From Rotaria macrura (lineage: Eukaryota > Rotifera > Eurotatoria > Philodinida > Philodinidae), in assembly GCA_900239685.1 (NCBI GenBank), contig OENT01000346.1:62001-126000 (forward strand): DNA of 64,000 nt. The letters run 5' to 3'. Shown piece after piece: positions 13,096 through 26,150 of this stretch. Under the pieces are notes generated by a model that saw only the letters and a list, made by a program, of their open reading frames with translations, was not told where the DNA came from and searched no databases. Made by a program: the position numbers and the translations under genes. Each line of letters opens with the position of its first letter. The first letter of the stretch is position 1.

Positions 13096-13950
13096 AATTA
13101 AAGAAAGTTTCACGAATGTTCCTAAAACTCGAGAATAGTTTGGTGCAAATGAGAAATTATTTTGTTTTTCTGATCAAATATTTGTACCACATTTTTTATC
13201 AATAGAAAATCCAGAAAATGAGATGACTGCCCAAGCGAAAACTAGAGAAAGATATGTAGTTCGACAAATTTTTCGATCAAGCTTCAGTGAATAAATCAAT
13301 GGAGAAATGATCAGTTAGAATATGACTTTGAGATTCTTTTCATTTTCTGTTCAATGCCATACTAGATAGAAATGATGCCTGATATATCGAGAGGTGCTAG
13401 GCGTATGACTCAGTCGGCGCCGGTACCGATGTTTTTTAAAATTCAGCCACTACCGCCATGAAATGGTACGTCATTTAAAATAACGTCAAGGAGCAGCTAG
13501 GTTGAAATACTAAGTTCAACCACTCCCGCTGGCACAAGAAAAATTTTCCATACTACGAATCGCCGCCGCTGAGATGTATACACCTATGATCAAAAAATGT
13601 AACTTGCCTCTCATCGCTCACATATTGAACCAATCATGCATTTGGTTCACGGAAGAAACGAAAAACGGAGAATATGCTGTATTTTCAGCAGAAAAGAGAC
13701 ATCTTTTTGAGAACCCAACGCTATTTTAGTCATCGACATTCGTATAGTTTTGATCAATATAATTAGTATCATTGGTTTCCTTTTACATTCAAATTATACA
13801 GGTTAGTATTGTTTATCAATAATATTCATTTTAGTCTCAGTTTAAGTTTTAGTGGTGGTTATTACTGATCTGTAATATCGTAGCTTTTTACTTTCAGAGT
13901 TGACTATCCTGCTCATGAATTATACTTTTGTTTTATCTCGATTTGCTGAA
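13096..13950. other. intergenic, mixed GC patches
   Basis: No gene recognised. A GC-richer patch around 13400-13580 includes overlapping GGCGCC and GGTACC palindromes and a small hairpin (GGTTGAA ... TTCAACC) near 13500. It looks like decayed repeat material rather than coding sequence. Confidence 0.4.
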
Positions 13951-14112
13951 ATACGTACCAGAGACCGAAACGGGGACGTTTTTCACTTCCAACCTTGTCA
14001 TAAAAAATCGTTACCTGCCTCACTCTTATTTCATTTTTCTCGTTCTGACCCCGCCACGTTCATTCAATCGAAATCTCTCCCCGTTCCGTTACGGTCTCTG
14101 ATGCGTACGTAT
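13951..14112. repeat. short inverted-repeat element (MITE-like, non-coding)
   Basis: About 160 bp bounded by imperfect inverted arms. The left arm, 13951-13976, carries ATACGTAC, AGAGACCG and AACGGGGA. The right arm, 14074-14112, carries TCTCCCCGTT, CGGTCTCT and GTACGTAT. Each left word is the reverse complement of its right counterpart, interrupted by a few unmatched bases. The interior is pyrimidine-rich with no family-like frame. Flanking sequences near 13806 and 14110 also resemble each other in direct orientation (ATTGTT..AT.AA.AATATTC). This is the architecture of a miniature inverted-repeat transposable element. Family and target-site duplication could not be fixed by eye. Confidence 0.45.
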
Positions 14113-17100
14113 TGTTGATTAACAATATTCTTATTACTCTCAAACTATTTTATTAGTTTTTGTTATCGTACTTTATTCAGTGTTATGTTTTGATATGTGT
14201 ATAATTGCTGATAGTTGTTTATCTTGCTACCCATTGCATATATTTTTCAGACATGCTATTTTAAGATGGTAATAAACAGGTATTGAAATAAATGGAAGCA
14301 TCTTAGTTTATAAACTTCATTACTATGAAACTTAGTTGCCATCGCCGCACAAAGACTTCTAAATATTAGCTTATGCTGCCCGCTTGGCAAAAAAATGTCG
14401 AGCTATATAGCCGCCATTTATTCAACCCTTCGACTTTCATCTCCTGATATATCATCATTCTTCGCTTGGTAGTTTAAGGTGCAAAATCTGCTCAAAAACA
14501 GTTAAAACTATTCGATGTATTGAAGTTAAATTTTTCCGGATTGCTAACAGACGATTACAAACCATAACTACATCGAAGTATGTATATTTATTGATCTTTC
14601 ACTAGATGTGATATTCAACTATCAACTAAGTTTTTCGGCGTTCAATATTCTTGAAGTGAAGGTTTCTCGTGCATCTTATGTTCGATCTTAAGTTGTTCAT
14701 ACTCATCATTGCTGTTTGTCAGATCGACTTTTGAATCTTGAAGATGTGATGAAATACCATTATTAATCGTATCTTAAATACATATTAGTAACACGTGCTT
14801 GTAGTCTACTTTATTAGTGAAACCGAAATCTGTTCACCATTTCCTGAAGATCGAACTTAGATATTGTAGAACTCATAATTTAATTCAAAGAGCTACTTTA
14901 TAGTCGATTGAAGATTTTCTCAGAAATGGTGAATCGAACTCCGATCACATTCTGGTGGTTTTTCAAGTGACGAGAATGATATTCGTTGAAGCCTGTACAT
15001 AGCATCAGAAATAAATCGTATCAGAAATAAAATTAGACTTAACGAAATTCTACATCTACACGAATAGATCTTTTAAAGTTCCAATAAGCATCTTGCTCCG
15101 AATTTTCTAGAAGTCAATAATTCCGAATCCGTATGTCATAATAATAACAAATGTGATCGACATTGTGAAAAGAAAATATGAAAATCGATCTAGCATGTTC
15201 CATAGTTTCGTATCCAGAATCGTTCGACCGTTTGACTATGAGGAACCTATCAAGATACACAGTGAATTGAATGCAATAGCCTGATTCGAATGATTCTATA
15301 AATGAAAAAATTTTTCAAGTTTTGATGATGTTCTCCTGTGGAGATGTGTGAATTCAAGAGTCTATCGGGTGATTTTTCTGATTATGTTCACTTCTCTCTT
15401 CCACACATTAATAAAGAGTTGATAGTGAAAAAAGCAAGAAACATTTGCTAGGTTTTTCGAACATTTCTACTAAAATTTATATGAGATTTAGATCAGTAGT
15501 AACATGCATTATTACGTTTATACCATGAAGGAAATATGAAAAATTGATCTAGTCAGTTCATGAGATTTATTTTATGCTTTATACTTCTGCTCTTAATTAA
15601 AGTGAAATCTTATATGAAAGATGTAGAGTTTGGTAAAAGCCGATGCATAGACTGGATGAATTTTGGAGTCAAAACACAATCAAACCGAATCTATTGAATT
15701 ATCCCAACATGACTGCACATCGGAGCAGTAAGTTCAATGCCTTTAAGTCATCGTCAGATTCATTAGTGCAGAAATAGCATCACATATGCAGAACAAGAAT
15801 TGTAATTTAATGTTCTATATCGTTAAGAAATAAATGAAACGAGTAGAAAAGTTTGTCTTTTTTTTTTGATATTAACCTATGTGTTTAGAGAAATGCTATC
15901 TGCTTGCAGATAAAACTTAAAGAGTGCCGAATAGAAACAAAAATAATCTGTATGCAGATAATTTTCATGCAGTGCAAATAAAAAACCTTCACCCTACATT
16001 TTATCTTCACATAACGAGTGCTTTCATGTAAAATATTTGAGTCAACCAATACGATGAAAGAAAATACTTCAGATTCATCGAATGTCTTACTCATGTTCTA
16101 CTTCAATTTTATGACATTACAATGTAAAAGGAAATCAAAGGAATCATTTACACTGACATTTATAAATACTCGAGTTAATGTTTGATTTGAAATAGAACGA
16201 TTGATTGAATTATACGTACATAGTAGTCACACATACAACGAATGTAAGAGAAAAAAAATAGTGTAATCATGAAGTCAAGATCTAACTTATGAAACATATG
16301 ACTATTATCATTCCGAATTATTTCACTTGTACAAATGTGCACGAAGCAATTCTATTGTATCCCTATTAGATAGCTAATAGAAGAAGTTGAAGTTGAAAAG
16401 TCGATGTATTAAACCATTCAATCGTACATATCACGGTGTATGGTTGAAATTTTCTTTTCAACGTTGTTCTAAGATATTTTCATTGGATTCGTTTTTTGAA
16501 TTAGCAATTAAAATAGTTTATTCTCCGTTATCATTATTTTGACTATGTTGAAGTTCATAAAATGACCTCTATGTTTCTCCAAGCACCGGTATCGATATAC
16601 ATTTCAAATGATTTTGTTTGTTGGATTATACATCATTGTTACATGATAATAGTTTAATCATCAGTTCAAATAAATCTTGTTTTAAATTAGCATTAGCTAG
16701 TAAAAAGTAAGACCTTGTTGAACATGTCTCTTCAATCTTTTATTCTAATTATAAATTTATCCAATGAAGCAATCTTGACACATGTTTGATATTGAACATG
16801 TTCTATTCACATTTGTGATTATCTTACGTTATTCTCATATTTAGCCAGATATTTTTCGAATACAATGAACATTTCTATGTTTAATGTAACTTTTTCTTTT
16901 TGCCTTACGTCTCTTCGGGGCGAGATATTTTACATCTTTATTCTGTGACATATCTTTTCGTCATTATTTCTCCACTCATTCGGTACGATGATTCTCCACA
17001 CATAAATAAAACCTCAATAACAAGTCAGAAAAATGCACAACACTCTTGTGTACAGTTACACAACATCACAATAACGCATTTTTGTTTATATAATTAGTGC

Positions 17101-20100
17101 TGCACAATAATCATCATTCCCCAAAACAAAAATACAATTGTTGCCCTATGATCAATAAAAAGAAGATCGAATAACATTTGGTAACAGCCTATGTCAATAC
17201 GACACTACTCATTATTTCCTATTCAATAACTTTCCTTTTGAACATCTATCTAATTATCTGCCCTAAGGTTAATAATGGATTAAGTAACCGCTTCATTTTC
17301 ATTATTAGTCATTTCCAACAGAAAAGAATAGTGTGTATTATAAATATAATTTTTGATAAAGAAGAGATACAGACTTACAATTATCACCACTGGATAGAGA
17401 AAATAAAATGTTATAGCAGTAGGTTATGAGCGATTTTCCTCGCAAGGTTTTTCAAGGGTTTGCAATCGTAACTTTTGGAGGTTTCAAGATTCAACTTGAA
17501 TTTAATTTTGTGAATTTTACATTTTGATGTTTTGCCAATGTCAAAGCTCTAAGATCTTACTGTAGAGCAAGAGATAGATGATTAGCTTGAATCATTTATG
17601 AGTTATACATATTGTACTTGAAATTATACATCTATCTTATGTAGAAATCATATGAAAAAATTCACTCGTTTCCTTTGTTATTGTGTGAATTTTCGGTATA
17701 GTTAGTACGATACTGGATCAAAAGTCCCTCATAAAAACACATTAGAAAAATCAACATTATACGTTTCGATACTTCTTTCCAACATTGGAAACCCATGCCT
17801 TTATCTTTTCTCTGTTAAAACCTACTGGAAACATACCAGGTGCTTCTTTAATGCTATTGTTTTCTAGTAATAGTCGATAGATTATCAATAGAAAAATAAT
17901 TTGAAACATACATTTAACGAAGAAATAAAAGATATCGATGAAACGAATCACAACTTTTTCTTATTTTCTTATTCCTGAATTATAATTCTTTCTGGATTAA
18001 ATCCAATCATCTTGATGAATGCTTGATTAAGTATAACATAGTGTGATGGTTCGTTAAAATTGAATTCTGTAATCCAGGATGATTAGCTAAATTATCTACG
18101 CTTTTATTCTCGACATCTGCTCACAGTAAGAGCAAGTAGTTCAAAAGAAGATAAATTGTAATGATTCTCGCATGTTTACTTCCGTTCCATGACGATTTTT
18201 TGGAATTTTCATGTATTCTACTTGACACAATAAACCAAGATTATGATCAAAATAAATTTGAAAAAAGTTTCATTTAAGTGCAAAAGTGCAACTCCATTAG
18301 TAAAACGAAATCTAGAAAATTTTCCACCATCCTCAAGAATACAATATTGTATAGTTAGATCAACAAAGACTACTAACTATTCAATATCCATAGCATTGGT
18401 TTCTTATCAAGATCTAATTCAATAGTCGAGAAGCATGAATTGAAATAGATGGTTAAATTTTTTTGCGAACATGACGTAGTATTCTACAAAGGAATATTTT
18501 CTTTTTAAATTAACTCGCCTTGGTAAGTCAACTGACAAGAATAGTAACTCTATATGATCTGTCTTCATATGAGAAAGATGATGGGTGATTAGAACAAATA
18601 CCGACTTTTGTTTGCGAAATTATTTTCCAATGATTCTCAAGTACAATGATAATAAATATTGTTTGAGTAACCAATTGAAATTCATTGAAATCGAATTCTA
18701 CAATAAAAGTAAAATTCTTCAAAAATAAAAATGTTGCATCGGTGTTCGAAAACAGTTCTACGAAATATGGCTACAAGAGAACATCGTCAGCAATATGAGC
18801 TGATGTGGGCGTAATTCATTTTTTCAAACTTGATTATTATTAAACTTAAGGGAGTAATTAATATAATTTAGTCTCTTCTCTACTGATTGATAGTTAACGT
18901 TACTGTGAATACAATCGTCAATAGATGATAGATTATGGAAAGTAGATTGAGCGATCTGTCAAAAATACTAATTTAATACGTTTTATAGATTTGTGCAGGA
19001 AATTCGTCTTATAATTATGTTTCATAATTCTCATTTACTTGTAGAAATGCAGAACGTGTTGTTTCCGACAATAATAAGAAAGTGCCAATGGGGATATAAC
19101 CTCGTTATCTTGTAGAATACAAGTGCTTCATATTTTACTATTCAAATGATTGTTCAGCTTTTGTTTTAGAAAATAACGACTTATATGCCAATCGACATTC
19201 CTAATGTCACGTCGCATTTTGAAGTCGAACATAATTGAGTTCTTCATAATTCACAATGAAAATTGGTAATGGATCGTAACTATTGTTAGTTTTACAAGGA
19301 AGTAGAATCATTTGTAAGATGTCAGTTTGAATAATAGAAGTTTTACTAATTGACAATATGACAAGATCGTAAATAAATTACTTATTGTATTTGAATAGTT
19401 GTAGATGAATATTCATGTTGTTTAGGAACTTTCACTATGTTCACTAGCAAACTTGTTAATCTATAAAACTAAAATACCGATAGAACGGTAACATCTGTTC
19501 TAATAATGCATATTCAACCTGTCATTTATGCATGCTTCGCATATAACACGTTTATAACATCCGAAGTATGTTTTTAATTTCATTTATGTTGGCTTAGGTA
19601 GTGCACATCGTATTATAAAAAACATTTAGATTGCTAGTGTAACACTCACTTTGGATTAACAAATACTACTTTTAAAAGCTTTAAATTAGAATTAAGATAA
19701 AGATTTAGTGCTTATGTATTCATGTTCAAAAATTAGTGTACGGCATTAGTTTTCGTTTTGTATTAGTATCAGAAAAATGATCATTTAATACTAATACTCA
19801 CTAAAGATATATTGAATAATGAACATTTAATGTTAATTCGAACTTTATCTACTACTACTACTGAACTACAATATAGTTTCTTTAACACCAATAGGAAAGC
19901 GTCTAATAATTTGCTTACTTCTAATTATAGCAGTATTTATGCCCTGTTATTATAGGAATGCTTGCTAAGCTTGTATAACCAGAAAAAAAAACATTCTTGA
20001 ATATTTCTTTTGCTATTATCTTTTACTCGACATGGTAATTATAACATAATGATGATAGTTTTTTAATTTTTCTCTCCTGAAAGATAACTAAGATGTTCAA

Positions 20101-21596
20101 TTTTAATCGAAGAAAACGTTGACTTCGAAATTCGAGAATTGAATAAATTTCAATCTGTTAACATCTTTTGTTTCAACGTATCTAATCCTATATTATATTT
20201 AATTTGATGTTTTGTTTTATCTGAGTGACGTCAAGTAGATACGACATTGTTTTCCTGGAATGTTTTTTGCCGACTATCAAATTAAAATCTAACATTATTT
20301 TAATCTCAACAAGATTTAACTTGAACAATCATTAGAAGAGGAGTACTTCATCAATCTACAATATATCACTTGAAATATTTAGTTTTCAGATTGCTTTTTC
20401 TCATAGTAATAAATTTTAATATCTTATTTACTGAAACTACTTCAAGGTAAATCAGTTTTTACTCTCACACTTCAAAATACTTCCATGTATGTAATAGTCT
20501 TCTTTAGTACCATTAAAATCGAGTTTCATTTATGAGTCTAGAAACACATTCGATATATAGGTTAAATATATATATATGTTTAGTACTATACATTTTATTT
20601 CTCGACACTATTCATTGAACATACAAATAGAGTTTAACAATTCCATTGACATCATCTAAAAGATTCTGAAAGTGTGTAGAGTATGTTATTATTGACCATA
20701 TCTTCAATTTTCTTCTCGTTTCATCATTACAGACTTTAAATTAAACACTCATCAGATTTAATCAAACCAACAAATTTTTGACGATAATTAATAAGCAGCC
20801 ATGTTTTTCAGATCGAATTATTATTACAGCTAAATTTTTGATCCCTTTGTCGGCAACATATTGTTGCCTTCAGAAAGTCGATATCAAACGACAAAAAATA
20901 TAGAAAAAGAAAAAACGACAGGAAACTTACTTCATAAGTTCTATTCTAGAACAATGAGATGTTTTCAAGCATTCATAAGTATAATGACAAAAGATAAGAA
21001 ATTAGTATATTGACAGACAGTTATATTTTTTGTTTCCTGTACTAACATCAACTTAGCATCAAGTTGAGATGCATAGTCAATAGTCTGATAAAGTCTCTTT
21101 TGATATCTAGTAGACAACAACACTATGTTGTGCCTTTTCTTGTTGATAGACTGCAAAATAACAACATAGATAACAGAAGAAACACCACAATCATATACAT
21201 GTATCTATATAGTATATGTTTACATTTAAGTACAAATGGATATTTAGAGTGTATGGTAATGTCTCAAATTTGTTAGCAGAAATATTGATTGTTGAACATG
21301 GAAATAGTTCATTGAACATAGAGTAGTTTTTTTCGTTATTAATTTCGTAATCTATAAATATTTTGATTGACGCTTGTTGATTGAATATTTAATTCAATTA
21401 TTCTTACACATTATTTAGAATGTTAAAGACTTGATGATTCTTAGTTATAGTGACGTATGTATGTATATATATAAATTAACTGTTTATTTCATTTGATATT
21501 GTCAATAGTAAAAATTTATTTTATTTTTTCTTCTTTTCTGTGATTAATTTGAATATGTATTATGCCCATTAAAATTCAGAGATGCTTTTTCTGTCA
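14113..21596. other. gene-poor stretch, about 7.5 kb
   Basis: AT-rich, with stop codons frequent in all frames. A GC-richer patch near 14340-14470 has no recognisable content. The frame 17757-17951 on the minus strand encodes one hydrophobic helix and a basic tail but has no supporting signals. A 17-bp perfect palindrome, GGCAACAATATGTTGCC, sits near 20852-20868. No exon series with agreeing phases was found. Confidence 0.45.
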
Positions 21597-22260
21597 TAGA
21601 ACTTGGATCTCATTTTTTCTGAGCCCGGAATTAACCCTGAAGTGAGCGCGTATTGGCCTTTTTGAGCTCAGTAAAATATACTCGGGCTCAAAAGAAATTG
21701 TTTTTCCTGTTTAGAGGCCTTAAGAAGAAATTAGACCGGTTAATGATAGTTTTGAGACCAATAAACTTTATTTATTACGAAAAATGAGAATAACATCATT
21801 AAAAGAGTAAATACTTTATCTTGATTATTTAAAATAACTTGGATTTGAAAATCGCATTTAGGAAGTTTTCGGTATTGTGAACATCGATACGTAATCTTCT
21901 TAGCAGCTTTCATATCTTCTGAACGTTTTACAGACACCTTATTTTGTCCCAGATAAGCTCATAAATCAGTATAATTGAAAAACAAATCAACGAAATTCCA
22001 CATTCGTTTCGCAATAGTTAAACTATTCGAGTATTCAATAATGAACGATGAATATAGTCGAATAATACTTAATTCACAATTCAAGCAATCGAGGTTTCTA
22101 TCTTGAAGATAAATTGCTATCCTCCGCGCGACATCAGTGCTGTCTCTCATAATGGGGACTCAAAACGCCAGCCACTCTCGAATTCATTTTATACTCCGAG
22201 TTCAAAAGAGTGATTTGAGCCCGAGCATTTTTTATTGGACTCGAAACATTATTGTATACA
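21597..22260 (-). mobile_element. possible decayed DNA-transposon fragment with inverted repeats
   Basis: A perfect 12-bp inverted repeat, CTCGGGCTCAAA (21681-21692) and TTTGAGCCCGAG (22214-22225), brackets about 520 bp. Further GAGCCCG and TATACTCSGNGYTCAAAAG variants sit beside both ends. Between them the minus strand reads through 22050-21740 with a single in-frame TGA near 21957. The piece after that stop contains KKITYRCSQYRKLPKCDF, a Cys-Cys pattern like the FLYWCH/WRKY-type zinc fingers that precede Mutator-like (MULE) transposases. No catalytic domain is visible. I infer a dead fragment. The resemblance is short and could be chance. Confidence 0.25.
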
Positions 22261-25200
22261 TAGAACTTTCTCTTGATGTTCATCAATGCCGATTAAGTAA
22301 TCGAAATTGCATTCCTATGACGTCAAGTTGCCTGTGAATAGCTATGAATCTGTTTTAATGAAGGATTTGTCTTGTACTTAATTAAAGCTTCAAGGATTTA
22401 TTTTAGTTTTACAGTCTGAAGATACTAGAGATACCTCTTGGTTCCAATTTATTTATTCCATTAGCTTAGATTGCATTTTTTTGCAAGTACTCGACACGTA
22501 TGTTTGTCTAAATTCATGAAAATTTAATTATTCTAATATTTTTTCTTGTCGATGGATTCTTTTTATTATCTGTCAACTGAAATAGATAGATAGATAGTTA
22601 TGATATAAATGCAGCTAACAATCGGCTAACCTATGATAATATATGAGATCGAATACTCATGACATATATACATACATATTAATTTATAATATTTGAAAAT
22701 GAAAGGATGGCAACTCTAGATGATAACAGAAGCCGAATAACTTAAGTAATTCTTAAATTATTAGCTTTAGTACTGTAAACAGTTCTCTGTCATCACATGA
22801 AAGAAAAAAGCAAGCAACTCTATAAACCTTTTCTTTTAACGTAAGGATCATCGGTAATAGATAATCAGATAACTATCAGCAGATGCCAACCCTATACATT
22901 AACCTCGCCTCGCTCCCTTTTTTCATATCGAAAATTTTGATGCCCGTTATCGGCACCATATGATTATAGCCCGGTTATTGTGACGTGACTAGAATTTAAA
23001 AGATTTTATCCACGTTTTAGTAACGTGAAAGATCATACAAGCATCAAATAACGTTCAGTTAAAAGGAAGTCGTGTTCAAATAAACTCAAAACAAAAAGTT
23101 TCGATCGCTATTTTTAGACAGTAATATTCTGTTTGTTTTCTAGGATACAGTTCAATGTGTGACGAAACTTGATGTTGATGTTTATTCATTATAAACTGAT
23201 GCTATTTTCGATATTGTATATTTCGAGAAAAATATCCTCCTATGTGTCCTGAAGAACTATTGAAAGTGTCCATCGATAAAATATCAGATCAAACGTCATT
23301 ACTTTGTATATTTCGAAGAGATCTTGTCTCAGTAAAAATTACAGATTCTACAAGAGCCGAATTAGTTACATTTTTTAAAAACTTTACCACAAATTAAAAG
23401 CCTAAAAAAGGATCATATGTACATATTAAGGATCTTAATATTCTGTAATCGTAGGCATTCTTCTCTTATGTGTCTAATACTCCTATTAGTATCTATCGCT
23501 TCTACATCGCAACGTCTTTCATCTATAGATCCTAATAATTTGCATTCAATATTTAAGTGACACCTTTTTCAGTCAGCTTGTTCTACAAATAGTAATCAAT
23601 CTATTTCACATTGTTTCTACTTCTGAATACTTCCGGCGTTCACAATTATGAACAGTATGAAAAGAAATTTTAGTAATTCAATTTTCTACACAACATTGCA
23701 CTAATATAGATGAGTATTGTATTAATTAAAAATTATAGACATCAAGAGAACTTTTCTTTGTGTCATTCTACTAAATGTCTCGCGTTTTAGAAACTAATCC
23801 GATACTCTAATTCATAAGAGATCCATGAAAAGCAAATGTTTACATCTCTTTTTAACTAATTGAATTTTGTAGAATTTTCACTGTGTCATCTTTAATTTTA
23901 GAAAATTTTCGTAAGGTAAGCAATAAAACACTCTTATAAATTGAATAATGTTTATCATTTTAATACCAGTCATCTAAGTTTCATGAAAATACTATTTACT
24001 TATAAACTGAACTATGTGAACTACTATCGCAGTATTTCTCCAGGCTAAAGCTTATATGAGATGAATTCTGGGATGACAAATGGTAGATATAAATTATTCT
24101 ATAAGAAAATTCATTAATTCATTTATCTTTGGATCACTCATTAAAAGGAATTCTCATTCAATTATTGACGTTAGTACTAAATCATAAACTTGATAATATT
24201 TTATGCGCATTTAGTAAAGATCACATGTATCTCTCGTTAGTCTTTATTATTGTTGTTCTTTGAGCACACCGATAAAATATGAAGAACGTCATTGTTACGT
24301 TCATCAATATTATTCTTGAATGTGGATTCGTCATGACGATACTGAGAAAAACATGATTATATAAAAGATATCCGTAGTCATTGACGTCTGAGTAAGTTTT
24401 GTAGGTTATACTATTAATAACAGACTCATCAAGATGTCTGATTAGAATAGTATAGATAAAACATTTTAGTTTAGACTAGTCAATAGATATATTAAAATTC
24501 TGTAATGAAAATAAGACAAAAGAGGCCATTGAATCATATTTGTTTATTTATTAAGTATAGTTTTTTTATTGCTAATTTTCAATTCTCAGATGCTATATGT
24601 CAAGAACACACGTAAGAATTTTCATTGACACAAGAAAATAACATCATGCATATGTATTGATGTATAGAAATATATCATATTTTCTATACATCTTTCCTTT
24701 TCTTTTCTTTTTGCTTGACATTTCTCTCTGTGACACGTGAATTAGAAAGAGTATTAATGACCAATGGCATGCTTTTCAGACTTTCCGTACATTTCATATT
24801 GTGTCATAGATACCTCATTAATGATGAATTGATAATAGATCGTAACATGTATCATTTTCAACATGATATACTGTTCACAGATTAGTAAACGAACAAACAG
24901 TCAGTAGGTTTTTCAGACGATTAAAAGAAGAAGAAGAAAATAAATTCAAGTATTATATTGATTTAATTCTACGTGATAAATCGAATAGAGTATTGACTAT
25001 AGGGAGTGTTGGCTGAAGACGATTTGTTAAACGTGTCGTTTCGCTAATAAAACTAGCTATATTGTATTTAACATTGAAATCATACTAAATATATATTCAG
25101 TGTCTTTCCACAAACTTGTCATTATATTTTAATGCGTATTATATATTTCTGTTGTTCATCTAACCTTTGTAAAACAAAGTTAGTATCGATATTGATACAT

Positions 25201-25943
25201 TACAGACTCGAAAAGGAACTTAAATCTAAGAAATATCTGTACTAGAAAGTTGTATAGTTATTATCTTTATATCGTATAATATAGAATATTTAAATGGATT
25301 TCAATATAAAACGAGGAAACAGCATCCCCTTCTTGTCAATATACATCTATCTATGATATGCTAGTTCTCGAAAGAAAGAAACATCATATTCTTTTCTGAT
25401 TACATCCTTACTTATGGTGCTATCTAATTGCTCAAGCTATACGCTTAATCATCTTTTAAGAATTCTTCAGTCATATGTTGGCAATTATTTGATATAATTT
25501 TATATTTTTAGTACTCTGTAATGACGCAAAATTTATATGCGTATATATATAAATGTGTGTGTGTGTGTGTGTGTGCGCTATTCTCCTATTTCAAAGTAAG
25601 AAAACAATGAATGATGAAGCATCGGTTCTCTTTCGCATAGTCTGAATGTCTAACAGTAAGTAGTAAGAGTCTTCATCGACCATTACTGTCTTTCGTTAGA
25701 TTTAGAAAAAACAGATTCGATAGGAAAAAAAGACAGAACAGAAGGGAGAAAAATAAAAGTATTTCGTTTCATGAGAACCGTGTCTGATAACGGAAAATAA
25801 ACATTCAACAATTCTTCTCATCGATGTTTATGGCTTGAAATGAGGGAAAAAACCACCGGACCCTAGAATCGACTAGATTTTGTTTTTAATATTGAACATG
25901 AATGAGAGAAGATTTCATCATCGTAAACATCAAACTTAACTAG
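22261..25943. other. gene-poor stretch, about 3.7 kb
   Basis: No gene that I can support. One frame without splice evidence (23200-23400, plus strand, stop TAA) reads protein-like, including PPMCPEELLKVSIDKISDQT. It may be a degraded exon and is treated under findings. A (TG)n microsatellite is at 25554-25575. Confidence 0.4.
25554..25575. repeat. (TG)n microsatellite
   Basis: About eleven uninterrupted TG dinucleotides directly following a short TA run. Confidence 0.9.
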
Positions 25944-26150
25944 TGAAGAAGATTTTATACAATATTTCCAATATCTACTAGAAGCTAGAGTAAGTAATGT
26001 TCCTCTCAATACACCTTCATTTATTTTTCATTACAGCAACATATCAAGCGAAAAGCACGTCTATTTAAAGTATCTGAATGTACATCGAGTCATGTTAATC
26101 TCCATTTTGTCTTTCTCAATCATGAAATAGACAAGTCTAACTGGTTTTAA
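25944..26150 (+). CDS. possible last two exons of an unrecognised gene
   Basis: Two open pieces, 25944-25989 and 26037-26150 (TAA), flank a 47-nt intron with an ideal GTAAGT donor and a pyrimidine-rich TTACAG acceptor, the size typical of this locus. Joined, they read EEDFIQYFQYLLEAR then QHIKRKARLFKVSECTSS and on to a stop. The composition is charged and helical rather than that of random AT-rich DNA. The acceptor chosen for the first piece (AACTAG, 25943) is weak, and no upstream exon or start was found. It may be a gene remnant or a chance match. I do not recognise the family. Confidence 0.3.

Noticed and set aside
12894..13205. Frame of 103 codons, plus strand
   Set aside because: It runs through the biased GTATTAC-word island. 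The open frame follows from repeated words rather than coding, and there is no family match.
17757..17951. Minus-strand frame of 64 codons with one hydrophobic helix
   Set aside because: Could be a small membrane peptide, but there is no promoter, splice, polyadenylation or homology clue.
20740..20960. Minus-strand exon pair joined by GTAAGT near 20928, and the palindrome at 20852-20868
   Set aside because: The frame is open for about 40 codons but has AT-noise composition. A 17-bp palindrome alone is not evidence of function.
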